A stretch of DNA of 64,000 nt from Hysterangium stoloniferum. Its lineage: Eukaryota > Basidiomycota > Agaricomycetes > Hysterangiales > Hysterangiaceae. Positions 44,465-55,815 of the stretch are shown one piece after another. The stretch spans positions 434,001 to 498,000 of the forward strand of contig WHVD01000049.1 of assembly GCA_015178975.1 (NCBI GenBank). The letters run 5' to 3'. The notes beneath the pieces are model-generated. The model was not told the DNA's origin. It did not search any database and saw only the letters and a program-made list of their open reading frames with translations. Each line of letters opens with the position of its first letter. Position 1 is the first letter of the stretch. Both the position numbers and the translations under genes were made by a program.

Positions 44465-45490
44465 GTCAATGATGGGGGTAATAAAGAAGAAGAGAAATTC
44501 ATTTTTTCAAATTTTTATATACATAGGCTCATCACATTTGAACCTTACCTTCCAGATCATGTGACTCTATGACACATACATGTAACCGACATGACTTTTG
44601 AGACATGCGTGTAGCCAACAAAACCTTATCAAGTTCTAGAGCCTCTTTGGGACTTTGGCATAAAGGGAGGGCACTGTTACAACTGGAATTCCCACCAGAC
44701 TCCAGGCACTAACTTATATGCACCCACACCCTATACACACCAATTATCAGTTTACCGGAATACCCACCAGACTCCATATGTCAGACCTGTCCATGTTCAA
44801 CCTTCATTACTTCATGTATCAGTCACCAGAATACCCGGCAGACTCCATCCCTGTTTATCTCCAATCCTGTCCCACACATCAGTGACTGGACCCCACTCGG
44901 AAAACCTGTCAGCCTTCTAACTGAGCCCCATTCCCATTATAGTCAAATGACCTGTCACGATTCAGACTCTGCTCCTGCCCCATTCCCATTATGGTTTTAT
45001 GACCTGTCACAATTCAGACTCTGCTCCATTCCATCCCATTCCTAACACCAATTTTGGTGTTTATTTATCTCATTTTATGTTTGTTAGTTTAGTTTTCATT
45101 ATTACTGGTTTTGGTATGTTATGTATTCATTCCACAGTCTATATATGTAGTCTGGCAGATGCTGTACATACAATCCAATCAGAAAATCAGCTTAGATTCT
45201 CCCCAGTAATCTTAGTATATTTTCCACTCTAAATTCCTCTTTGAAACACACCCCTCTTACTCATCAGAGCCCACGGGCTCTGACCCATCTATCACTCGAC
45301 CTCCAACTTATCTATCTCAACTCCCTGACCTCTCGACCCATGAACCCTGCCCAGATTCCCCAGGATTCCCATCCACCCATTTGAAATTGGATAAGACAAT
45401 CTAATGAGGGTGCAGCCTATAAGCTGAAGCCAAGTCCTACCAGCTTTCCCATAGGTTTCTCCAGAAACCCTCCGTGTGTGCACCTTAACA

Positions 45491-46500
45491 AGAGCTGCTT
45501 TTGCAAGTTGTTCTTTTTCTGTGAAAACAATTACTAAAATATGAAGAAAAATTCACTGATTCAGAATATAGATTCAACTTCAATTCTAACTAGTTTATAT
45601 ATAATTTATACTATTTATCAAACAGGTCAAAAGGTTAGATATGGAATAAAACAATATTTAGCTAATATATGCTCTATTTCCACTAACCTACAGGGTCTAC
45701 TGTGATATTAACTTATCAGGATCTTAATGTAGTCTTAAGGATCTTGCAAGGATATTCTCAGTATTTATTTATGCTCAAAACCAGGTAGAAATTAGAATTG
45801 TGCTTCTAATCTCAAACAATGATAACCAACAACTCAACTAGAGGTGGATAAGTAATAAAGGAGAGCCAGCTACTCAACTAAGAGGTGGCTAAGGGAACAG
45901 TTGATATGTTTATTTATTTATTATTGATTGATAACCAACAGCTCAACTAGAGGTGGCTAAGGGATTAGATTATGCCAACAGCTCAACTAGAGGTGGCAAT
46001 GGGATTAGCTTATGTCAACAGCTCAACTAGAGGTGACTAAGTGTTTGTATGTATTTGTCCAACAGCCCAACTAGGGGTGGAATATAACTGCTGCTGCAGT
46101 GGCACACTGATGTGGCTGATACATAAATGTAGTAAAGATGCCTGATAAGATGTTCTATTCGAGGCTGGAGCTGAGCTCCTTATATACATTTTAGTCTGAG
46201 ACATTTTAGAAGATTCTAGAAGATTGAATGATGTCATTCTGAGATGAATGATGTCATTTAGAATTTTCTAGAATTTTCTAAAGTATTATAGAAGATTCTA
46301 ATTATTTCTAAGACATTATAGAATATTCTAGGCATAATAGAACATTCTAGAATCTTATATAATATTTAACAAAATTCTATCTACTGGCTGTACCTATTTT
46401 ACTTGTTATATCTCAAAACTACTGGAATACTCCAGGAGTTTATTCCGAAATAGTATATATGTCACAGTATTTTCCCACACGTCATGCTGGGTGCGCATTT
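45491..46500. other. AT-rich repeat-derived region right of Gypsy
   Basis: No coding potential. Between 45838 and 46090 a phrase CCAACAGCTCAACTAGAGGTGG recurs five or six times at irregular spacing, two or three of them nearly adjacent. Between 46200 and 46360 many TTCTAGAA words occur. The region is probably part of an LTR of an unseen element. Confidence 0.5.
46209..46352. promoter_or_regulatory. Cluster of perfect heat-shock elements
   Basis: GAAGATTCTAGAA at 46209-46221, GAATTTTCTAGAATTTTC at 46261-46278 (four alternating units) and GAACATTCTAGAA at 46340-46352 all match the HSF-binding consensus GAAnnTTCnnGAA exactly. The local sequence is very rich in TTCTAGAA, so chance expansion is possible. 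Confidence 0.45.
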
Positions 46501-48744
46501 TGTTCATTGTGTGGTTTGGACCCATATGTACCCACATGTACTTACCGTAGCACCATCTGCGTGTTGGCAATCTACCACTGCTGGTCATTCGAGTTTGAGT
46601 CTGAGTCTGAGTTTGGTCACTTCTGGTGACTTCTGTGTCCTTCTATCTACTATTCCAACAGGTTATGGGCCCCGGCTTCAACTAAATCTCCATCAATTTC
46701 ACATAATTCCCTTATCAGTACTCCTATTTCGACACCTCCTGAATCCTTCCATCCAACATCATGTCCTCTGGTCTTACCTCCATCTTCTCTAGTGCTCCTC
46801 TCCTTGTTGAGGACAACTACTATGAGTGGAAGAGAGCAATGAAGATGTGTTTCCTGGGTGCTGCCTTCACCTGGATCACTGATGATCCTAATGCTGTTGT
46901 CCCTACAGATAAGGTCACAGAGGATGGACAGGCAGCCTTCTTTATCTATTCTCGCATTTCTTTTCAACTCCAGTCAAAGGTGTATGATATCAGCTCTGGA
47001 TTGGCATCCTGAAAGGCTGTTCATGCCTATTTTCAGAAGTCTACCATGGGTCGTAGGGTCAAAGCTGTAGAAGCTTTTATGGCAACTTGTGAGGAGTATG
47101 CTTTTACCACAGTTTCATTGTGGTAAAACACTCCTTTTACTTTATTTATATTTTACACATTCTATTCATATTTTTCTATCTTTTATATTCTTTGAATATT
47201 GCATATTTCATTAGTTCGAAGCATTGTGTATACTTGTGGGTGCACTCGGCACCAAATGAAACTCAGACACACTTTTACCCAAGAACCACCACTCGTAAGA
47301 CATAAACTAGGTCTACTACGAGCGGTGATCAGGGTAACGTGTCAGCTACTACATAGGTAGCAATATCTGAACTATCTAACACTTCTGGCCTCGAACTGTA
47401 ACAGTCGAGGCCTCCACTCGAATCATCCATCTTCCCATTCTACTCATTTCTTTGTATATAGAATGTTGAAACAGTTGAATAACTCTTGACAAACACCCTG
47501 TGAGTGTGAGGAAAGTAAACACTAAATGTATTCAACTGTGAAATAACTACATACCTGTGAGTGTGAGGAAAGTAAACACTAAGGAGACTTTCCCACACCC
47601 ACAGCGGAGTATACTACAGGGTGCTTACCTAAGCACCTACACATCAGTTACCTTACTAGGTAACTCACTCAATACTGCACCTACAGTGCTGGGAAAAATA
47701 CTACAAATATCAGAAAAATATAGGGAACATCATAGACTATGTAAGAGCTGTAATATCATACTCTAACATCTATGGTCAGAACTTATACCACTCTTCACAC
47801 AACTAAACAGGATCCTTCCAAACCTATTGAGGTGTATATCCAATTGATTCAGAAGTCTCATCAAGTGCTGGAAGGTCTTGGAGTTCCATTCAGTGATGTT
47901 TTCATTGGTGACATCATTCTTGTTGGTCTCCATCCTTCCTATCATACTGTTCGCACTAGCATTCTTACTGCCAAGACTGAACCCTCACTTTCTGATATCA
48001 TCGACATTCTCATTGGTTCCTCCACTTCAGTTATCAATATCAAAACTGAGCCGATCGAGACTTCATTTTTAGCCTGGGGTGGACAAACTACCAGAGGTGA
48101 TTTACATTCTTCAGGTCAGAAATCAGAATATGGAGCTATTCCCAATCATCCTTTAGAGGATGATAAAGGGTATCATTGGTGCAATCCTGCCAATGAAGGT
48201 CACTGTCATCGTTGTGGAAGACCCAATCATCATTCAGTCACCTGCATTTATGATATGCCTTCTCACATCAAGGATCACATCATGTCAGGATCATCTCGTC
48301 CTCCTGATCATGCCAATTCCACCCAAGTTCATTTTTCAGGAGGTGCTTACTCTAGTCTGGTTCATTCTTCACACTCTTCCCCTAGATTATCTCGAGCCCC
48401 TTCTCCTAAGAATGATTCACATCCCTTTGTTGTGCTTCGTATTTAGTTTTACATTTGGTGTGAGCTCCCCAAGCAATTTTCTTTTTGTTCACTGTTTATA
48501 TTTGGTGGGAGCTTCCTTTTATCTTTCTCATATTTCTTTGATTCAATGGGAGTTTTATATGTTCTTGGTTCCTCACCAGGTGGGAGTGTTCATTGTGTGT
48601 GGTTTGGACCCATATGTACCCACATGTACTTACTGTAGTGCCATCTGCATGTTGGCAATCACCACTGGTCATTCGAGTTTGAGTCTGAGTCTGAGTTTGG
48701 TCACTTCTGATGACTTCTGTGTCCTTCTATCTACTATTCCAGCA
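46501..48744 (+). mobile_element. Gag-only, non-autonomous Copia derivative
   Basis: Short LTRs are 46501-46660 (160 bp) and 48587-48744 (158 bp), TGTTCATTGTGTG...CTATTCCA(A/G)CA. Flanking CATTT (46496-46500) and CGTTT (48745-48749) look like a duplication with one mutation. The primer site GGTTATGGGCCCC follows the left LTR. The interior encodes only gag: from ATG 46761 with SAPLLVEDNYYEWKRAMKMC, and after an insertion 47772-48446 with TTKQDPSKPIEVYIQLIQ and the CCHC knuckle CHRCGRPNHHSVTC (near 48200-48242). There is no protease, integrase or RT, so mobilisation would need another Copia. Confidence 0.82.
47102..47765. mobile_element. Insertion splitting the gag-only Copia
   Basis: Gag stops matching near 47100 and resumes near 47768. 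The insert begins with a hairpin (TTTTACCACA/TGTGGTAAAA, 47102-47111 and 47119-47128). It carries a direct repeat ACCTGTGAGTGTGAGGAAAG-like at about 47500 and 47552. It is AT-rich, non-coding and of unknown family. Confidence 0.5.
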
Positions 48745-48749
48745 CGTTT

Positions 48750-49234
48750 CGCATATCATGTCACATATTAAGTAGCTGTCTGTCTCCCGGTTTGATATTA
48801 TTATATAGCTATTATATTTATTTTAGTTAATTATAAATATATATTGCCTTGATTATGTGTGATTATTTCACATTGCATTTGGTTCTTGTCGGAGTTTGAA
48901 ATGTCATGTGAATATCACGTGATCTATTGCTAGCCGACGAATCCATTTTATTAAAACAAAAAAGAATTAGATTTGTATCTAGCTTATATTTGGCTCTAAA
49001 AATATGCAATAAATTGTAAAAATTCAATTTATTTCTGAAGAATATGTATAAAAGTTTTGTAAGTGATATAAATACATTTTAATTCAATTTCTCAATTCTC
49101 TTTGTTTTTTGAAGGGAAGTTAGAGGAAAAATCGCTAAATACATAACAAATGCAAAAATGTATCAGGATTTGATTGAAAGTATGCTTAGGAGGGTTTCAG
49201 ATGTATTAAAGGCAAATGGTAGCTATACCGAATA
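48750..49234. other. AT-rich flank, no gene
   Basis: No recognised coding sequence. It may be the interior of the Tc1-like element whose terminus lies at 49466. Confidence 0.4.
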
Positions 49235-49466
49235 TTACATAAATCCCTAACCTTGTCAGCAACAAAATGTTTCCAATGAACCTTATATATAGAAATATTC
49301 ATATTGTTACCATATATGGAAATTAATAATGACATTATGTCATATCAAACTATGCATGATAGAGCATGTTCACAAATATTTTAGTAATTTTTACTATTTT
49401 CTCTACTGAGGTATGAGGTACATAAGTTGAAACTGCAAAACATTGGAAATGTTTTGTGAGTCACTG
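49235..49466 (-). mobile_element. Tc1/mariner-type element end next to P450 B
   Basis: Ends with AAATGTTTTGTGAGTCACTG followed by TA, the inverse of the terminus at 11451. About 210 bp of interior matches 11451-11660 in reverse complement. The terminus is only 110 bp upstream of the P450 B start codon, so it lies within the expected promoter. Confidence 0.65.
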
Positions 49467-49576
49467 TATAGCGCCCCCGAGGTGACACAGATCATATCAC
49501 GTGGAGACTGCGAAGTATACAGCGTTTGTTACCCGCAGCCACCACCAGTTGCATATCCCCACAATACATACGCTAG

Positions 49577-51940
49577 ATGCACCGGCCAACGTTACCAAAC
49601 TCCTATTTGTTTCTGTCGATTGTGCTGGCCTCGTCGGTGGCGCTGTTGGTGAAATACAAGCTTAGTTTACGAAAACTGTCACTTAAAGATTTGGATGGTC
49701 CAACTCCATCATCGTGGCTTGCAGGTTTGTAAAATACGCATAAGTCTAAAATAATATTAATTAGCTACTGACTGGGAGATTCTGCTTTGTTAGGAAATAT
49801 GCACTCCTTTGTTCATCAGGAGAATGTGGGTGATGTGGACAAAGAATATATCGAAGAGTACGGGTTGGCCTTCAAAATCAAGGGGGCGCTCAAGGTGAAT
49901 ACACCATATACAGTACAGTTATTTCAGTAAATCATTTATATATTTTCTCTTGTAGCGAGATGTTTTATACTTAGCGGATCCTCAGGTGTGTCGAATTTAT
50001 GACTAATTTGCGAATGGTTTACAGATATTCTCTTCTACCTTCAGGGCTTGCAATACGTTCTGAACGTGTCGGGGTATACCTTTCATAAGAAGCACGCGGC
50101 TATAAGAATTCGTATGCTTATAGGCCCGAATATATTATCAGTGGAAGGTACGTCCTCCTACTCCTGTGCTGTTTTGGTTTTTAGTATTTGCCCCATCACA
50201 GGCGAAGCACATGCTCGACATCGTAGAATAATGCTTCCTGGATTTTCTCAAAGTGCTTTAAAGGAATTCGTTCCCGTTTTCCTTCAGACCGCCGAGAAGG
50301 TACGTTGGTTACCGCATACCGTCGATCCATTACGAACCCAGTACTCAGGTGGTTGGAAAATGGCGAGACCTTTTACAAGATGGTCAGCAGTCGACGGTCG
50401 TGGATCTATACGCCTGGCTGTCTGGTCTCACCTTGGATGTAGTGGGTCAAGGTAAGCATGGTCATCCGACAACAATAAGCTCCTGAGATCAACGTCCTAT
50501 TATAGGCGTCCTGTCACACGATTTTGGTGCACTGGATGACACTCCTGGAGAATTTGTTCGAGTTTATAGGAATCTATTGTAAGTTGCACTTATTCATGAA
50601 CATCCCAGCCACCTTGCTGGAACTCTCTCATGCTAGCGTCGACATGTTCCACAAATCGAGTGATATGGCGATTGCGATTGGGTCTCTCTTCGGCTACCTC
50701 CCAATATGGGTTACCATCGTCCTGCATAAACTCACCATGCGAGCTGCGAAGCGGTTCTCCGAGTATCAGGCTGTCTCTAAAAATATTGCTTTGGAGATCG
50801 TGCAGAGAGAAATGGCATCCTTGGAAGGAGGTCTCCCTCAAGGAAAGGATATAATGAGCAGTTTATGTGAGTTCTGCATGTATAAAAGAACTAACTGTGT
50901 TGATCTTCATTGTCCTACAGTACGGGCAAATATGAGCGAAACAGCAAAGAATAAAATGAGCACTGAAGAACTTCTATCACAAATGAGGTTCGTTTCAAGC
51001 TAATTCTGATGTGCTGTGATGAATGAATAGTATTTGGTAGCGCATTGACAATTGCTGGCCACGATACCGTGACTAGTACACTAACATGGATATTATACGA
51101 ACTTTCACGACATCCAGAAATCCAGAATAAGCTTAGGGAAGAAATAAACGCTACCAGGGCAGCTTCTGCCAGCAACGAAATAGGCATGAATGATTTCGAA
51201 TCCATGCCTTATACTATTGCCGTTATTAAGTAAGTACCAAAACCGACCATAATATCAACATAATGATAACCAGTCTTTTATTTTCAGAGAATCTTTGAGA
51301 TATTACCCCGTAGCAGCTCATATTCCACGTACTGCTGGACGTGATGAACTAATCCCACTTTCACGGCCTGTCAAAACCGCTTCCGGAGAGGAAATCACTG
51401 CTGTTCCAATTAAGAAGGGACAGCGTGTTCTCGCGTCTATGTGGGGATATAACAGAATCAAGGATCTATGGGGTGAAGACGCAGAACAATGGAACCCTGA
51501 CCGTTTCATGGGTGAAAACTTGAATCTTCGCCCGCAAAAGGGCCTGGGAGTTTATGCTAATCTGTGAGCTTTCATGGAGTATCGTATATTATTATCTTAC
51601 ACTGGTTCATAGGGCAACTTTTAGCAGTGGAGTTCACAGCTGTATTGGGTACGTCGCCATATTATCGACAGATTCCTTCCTTAATCACGAATGGTATGCT
51701 AAGTTGGCGTTTCGCGTGAGTCCATCTTTATTCCACACAAGAATTTATTTCACTAAGGCATACTTCAGTGTTTTGGAGCTTCAAACCATATTGACTACAC
51801 TCGTACAAAACTTCGAATTTTCTCCTGCCCCACATAATCCTATCATGTTACGGGCGCCCGCACCAAACCTTGTTCCAATGGTGAAAGGAGAAGAAAAACG
51901 AGGGTCACAGATGCCGATGTCAATTTCTTCTATAAACTGA
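49577..51940 (+). CDS. Cytochrome P450 monooxygenase (copy B)
   Basis: Close paralogue of the P450 at 6052 with the same 14-exon layout, about 545 residues. It starts MHRPTLPNSYLFLSIVLASS, an N-terminal membrane anchor. Motifs: I-helix AGHDTV near 51058-51075 (copy A has AGHDTT), ExxR as ESLR near 51291-51302, NPDRF, and heme loop FSSGVHSCIGWRFA spanning three exons, with the 12-nt exon at 51704-51715. Where copy A has a GC donor after GMEG, this copy has GTACGT. All splice junctions keep the frame. The upstream region differs from that of copy A and ends in a Tc1-type terminus. The change of the second I-helix Thr to Val may affect oxygen activation. Substrate unknown. Confidence 0.9.
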
Positions 51941-52649
51941 GGTTTGGGGGGTTCATATTATCGCCCGTTTTTGATTCCTTATAGAACCCGCACACAGTGA
52001 CCGTTGGCATCAGGAATTTGGCTTCGACTTGAATGGCCGTGACACTATGCGAGTCAACGGATTCGTAAAGGTGTTGTATATATTTGTACTTAACTTGCGA
52101 TGTCATGCGCCTTGAAGCAAACATGGATGGATGGTCATTCGTTGTAATAAATCTTGCCCCAGAATATTATGGCCTCTTCCAGACCTTCTTGGTATTAAGA
52201 TCTTTTCTTCCTCGATTATGATCCTCCGAGTTTATATGTTATTCAGAGCCACTCAGCGCCCTGATATCTAATGTACTTTGAACATACGTTTGCACTTCCC
52301 TCAAGTCTAAGGTTGCCTCAATCCGTGGGTCCTGGGGCCAATGCGTTAGCTGGATCCTGAATGACCTTACGGGGGACTTCGAAACTTTTGAAGATTCCTT
52401 CAAATAATGAATCCCAATGTACACAAAAATAACATTTTCGGTATAGATATATCATTGATGAACTGGATGTAGGTGTAGGTGGTTATGGAATAGGAACAGG
52501 AACACGGATGCCGCAATGGCCGAGGCGGTGCCGGCGCTCAACGCTTCACCAGCACCGCCTATGATAGGCTCAAAGTTATACCAACCTTCTACTCCCAAAC
52601 CCCGAACTGCGTATTAATATTATTTTTCTAGACCTTAGAATACTAAGAC
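51941..52649. other. Intergenic between P450 B and GNA1
   Basis: No recognised gene. A GC-rich hairpin (GGCGGTGC/GCACCGCC) lies at about 52524-52561. The A/B-box spacing needed for a tRNA is absent. The right part is presumably the GNA1 promoter. Confidence 0.5.
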
Positions 52650-53375
52650 ATGCCTCTCACACCAGATTCTGAACTCGACCTCTTCTTTCCTTCATCGCTC
52701 ATTTCCCAAGAGGTCAGAGATGCCCTGCATGAAGACCTTCACGTTAGCATTTCCAAACTTTGCCTCCACGTTATTAAGCTAATGGGACAACACAGATTCG
52801 TCCATTAGCATCGTCTGACTATACACGCGGTCACTTGGCTATTCTTTCGGTCCTCACCCAAGTTTCCGACCCAGGTGAAGCAGCGTGGCGGGACCAATTC
52901 GCGGCGATGCGGGCTGCTCCGGACACTTACTACCATCTTGTGATCGTCGATCGAGCGACTGATCGAATCATCGGTGTGGGTTCGCTCGTTGTTGAGCGAA
53001 AGTTCCTGCGGGGGCTGGCCCGGGTTGGACATATCGAAGATATCGCGGTGGACAAGCAGCAGCAGGGGAAGAAAATTGGACTGCGGATTATCAATGCTCT
53101 GACGTATATCAGCGAGCATTTGGGATGCTATAAAACCATTCTCAACTGCAGCGAATCTAATATACGTGAGTTGGTTTAATGTGGTCGTATTCAAATAATA
53201 TTTCTTATATGTCTATACAACAACAGCTTTCTACGAAAAATGCGGATTTGAGAAGAAGGAATGCGAAATGGCGAGTCCCTTTTTTCTCTATAAGCTCCTT
53301 TGTTAGCTCATTATTTTTTATTTATTCCAGGCGAAATATTCCCGTGTAGATCCGTCTCATATTCCGCGGTTGTGA
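52650..53375 (+). CDS. GNA1: Glucosamine-6-phosphate N-acetyltransferase
   Basis: Four inferred exons (52650-52742, 52796-53165, 53227-53270, 53331-53375) encode 183 residues. The enzyme transfers acetyl from acetyl-CoA to glucosamine-6-phosphate, a cytosolic step toward UDP-GlcNAc and chitin. The GNAT fold is visible: GHLAILSVLTQV near 43-54, then VGHIEDIAVDKQQQGKKIG at 108-126 with the acetyl-CoA pyrophosphate loop (QQQGKKIG), then LNCSESNI and FYEKCGF, where the active-site Tyr of the family lies. The start ATG is followed by MPLTPDSELDLFFPSSL. Intron 3 (53271-53330) seems to use a GC donor (ATG|GCGAGT), because only this choice gives the conserved EMAKYSRVD end. It is tail-to-tail with the forkhead gene. 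A dead copy lies at 21471-27364. Confidence 0.93.
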
Positions 53376-53683
53376 AAAGTTTAGAGACCTTACTATTCCA
53401 TGGACCAAATTCATTGCACAAATCATATAATCAATACCATGTTCTCTGACTATGTGCACAACCTATGTAATCTTCGTATTACAATACGGAAGGTCACAGC
53501 GGGAAGAGCGCACACAGTCTTATATCTATGTTCTATGTTACTTTCAAGAAATATCACCCGGACTGTGATTAACGAAGTTAACAAGTACTTGTCATAATAT
53601 TTACAATTTTGAGAAGCAACTATATATTTGTTTGTTCATTTTCATTGGATATATTAAGATTGACTTCAGTATTTACGTCGTTG

Positions 53684-54856
53684 TCATTTTTGATCGGGCG
53701 TGAACCTCGAATCTGAGCCCATCATGAGATCGGTGCCCCTTACCATGCTTGAAGTATCCCCGTCGGGCCTAGCGTTGTATCGGTCCTGCGGTACGAACAG
53801 AGGCGGTAGAGGCCGAGGAGGGGCGAGCCTGGCGTAAGCCGACAGACCCATGTCCTGTAGACTAGGCAAGGGAAGCCGTTCGTCAGGAAACCACCTTGGA
53901 GGTGGCAATACGATTTGCGAGCGGCAGCCAAGTGCGGCACGCGGATAGCCGTGCAGTGGGAAGACCGCAGGCTTGTGGCGGACGGGTGGCTCGCACGAAG
54001 CGATGGTGTACCACGACCCCTGCAGTAGCAAGTAGAATCAGTCTCATGTGGTGGAGTGTCATAAAAAGGCATACTCGGTCCTCTCTTGTCTTCGGGCGTT
54101 GGACGCAACTAAACCTCCGGTTCAAGCTTAGATTCCAACGGATGCTGCTCTGGAATCGCGTAGAGCATGATGAGAGGGTAGTCCATAAAGCAAATATAAA
54201 AGACATGATGGTAGAAGAGTAGAGCATCCACGGGGCCGAAAAACTCCCCCAATAAAAGAGCTGAAGAGAAATCCATCACTCACATGCCATCCACCCTTGC
54301 TAGGTTCATTTGCAAAAAACGGAAACCTGAGCATCAAGGCGACTTTCATCTCCATGATTGTGAGTCGTCCCCTGGGGGACCCATTAATAGCGGCAATCAT
54401 GAGTTCCGTCAAAGGTAAGGAGGGTTTGGTGAGCCCTTCCGCATCACCTATCGTGGATAGGTTGGCATTCATCCCAGGCATAAGTTCTCCTGCTAGAGTT
54501 GCGGCACAAGGTATTAGACGGAGAATTATGAATATAATAACGATGAACGTACGATGCTTCGCTTCCCACTGGTCAAACTCCCGCTGGAGGTGGGGGAATG
54601 GATACAAGAAACGGCCGCAAACCAGCTTGTTGGGATTTTGGGAGGCGGCAACGCCGCACCATCGAGGCAGATCAGCATGGGAGAGTATATCCCTGACAAA
54701 GTCAATCAGGGCTTGATTTTTCCCTGATACCAATGAATAAATGCGCCTTCAGTTAGAACATAGTATATGCTGAGTCACAAATACCTCACCTGGATGAGCG
54801 ACGGGGGTCAATGGACGGGATGTTTTATCTAGCAACATGTTTGTTTTACGAGCCAT
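53684..54856 (-). CDS. Forkhead-domain transcription factor
   Basis: Five inferred exons (54856-54790, 54723-54553, 54492-54284, 54149-54075, 54019-53684) encode 285 residues, starting MARKTNMLLDKTSRPLTPVA. The forkhead (winged-helix) domain spans about 100-180: KPSLPLTELMIAAINGSPRG (helix 1), RLTIMEMKVALMLRFPFFAN (helix 2), WHSSIRWNLSLNRRF (recognition helix) and RPKTREDRGSWYTIA (wing 1). The protein would act in the nucleus as a DNA-binding regulator. In most forkhead proteins the recognition helix reads N-S-I-R-H-N-L-S; here Asn is Ser and the base-reading His is Trp, as in the decayed copy too. Intron 3 is 134 nt, longer than the others. The C-terminal 110 residues are Pro/Arg-rich without a known domain. 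It is convergent with GNA1. Confidence 0.83.
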
Positions 54857-55439
54857 AGTTAGACAGGAGGGATGGAGTTGGGGTAGCCTGGTTAAGACAG
54901 AGCGTGATGTGTTTTCCCTCGGGTGGGGATTTTAGGATGACCTTCCAGCGCCTAAGCGTTCTGATCAATTGGGAAAAACGGAGTGGTGACGAGCAACTTG
55001 TGGGCCCGGCACGTTGACCACCGGGGTCGGAGTCTCCTTTCTTTGTTTTGTTCCGTGACAGATCTAGTGGTACACTTGTTCCTTGATCTTCTCTGTTTGC
55101 ATACGACGGGTTAGAAAATACACTCGGATGGGAACTACTTAAGAATCTCGAAGATCTATCGAAAAATAAATATATAAGGGGCCTAGCTGATGACCAGTGG
55201 CGGGGGCTATCACCACAATTGAGAAGGGTCATCTGGTTGTTCGATTTGCGAATCTCCCACCGAAAAATCCCCCACTGGCTTAAAGATGCCGGAGAGTGAA
55301 TAGAGTCAACAGTTACCGTGAAACAATACAATAAATTCATCCGCTACGCGGTGGGTCTGATCGACAGTCGCCACCGTTTGAGGCTGAAGGGAGGCGAGTT
55401 TGAATAGGGCCCACGTTATCGGGAGTACTAAACAGGTTG

Positions 55440-55815
55440 CTATTGCAGTATCGGCAACTTCTGATCAAATTTACGTACTTAGACTTTAATTTCGCTTGCT
55501 TAGATTGTCGATCTAGCCACAAGTCCAAGGGTTCCGCAATACGCGAGGTTAGATTGCAGGATCTGCTGGGCAACCACGATCTGGCTCCCCTGGAATTACT
55601 CAGTGCTCGTCCATCCGAATTAGGTCACGGGTATTTTCTTGACTGCCAGCTGAAGCCGTCATGTGGAGATCATCATAGAAAAAAATCTGGTCGGGAAAGT
55701 GGCGCTATGTGCCTGTCAGATGTACACGAGCTAGGCTGTGATAGTTAATGCAAGTGTCGAGGGCATCCAGTAGCTCGAAAGGGTCTATCACAAGCCAAGT
55801 TTCGGGCGCTTTGTT
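55440..55815. other. 375-bp segment absent from the duplicate
   Basis: The two copies match up to ACTAAACAG and resume at TTCTACTCCCACGTAG. Here about 375 bp lies between; the other copy has almost none. No terminal repeats are seen. It may be an insertion here or a deletion in the other copy. Open frames on both strands carry no recognisable domain. Confidence 0.5.

Larger units (their letters stand above)
37877..45490 (+). mobile_element. Complete Ty3/Gypsy element (chromovirus-like)
   Basis: LTRs are 37877-38684 (808 bp) and 44675-45490 (816 bp), TGTTACGACTGG...CACCTTAACA. A perfect duplication AGAGC is present at 37872-37876 and 45491-45495. A polypurine tract (AAAGGGAGGGCAC) precedes the right LTR. 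Gag, then protease, RT, RNase H, integrase and a chromodomain-like end are all recognisable. Pol has frameshifts and stops. Two solo LTRs of the family lie at 10620 and 11834. Between pol and the right LTR is an additional antisense gene (43493-44464). Confidence 0.95.

Noticed and set aside
52511..52565. tRNA-Leu/Ser-like D-arm (GGCCGAGGCGGT)
   Set aside because: No B box, no acceptor-stem pairing and no anticodon arm follow. It is only a GC-rich hairpin.
55437..55748. Plus-strand frame of 103 residues
   Set aside because: It lies in the segment missing from the duplicate, has no domain, and the opposite strand is equally open.
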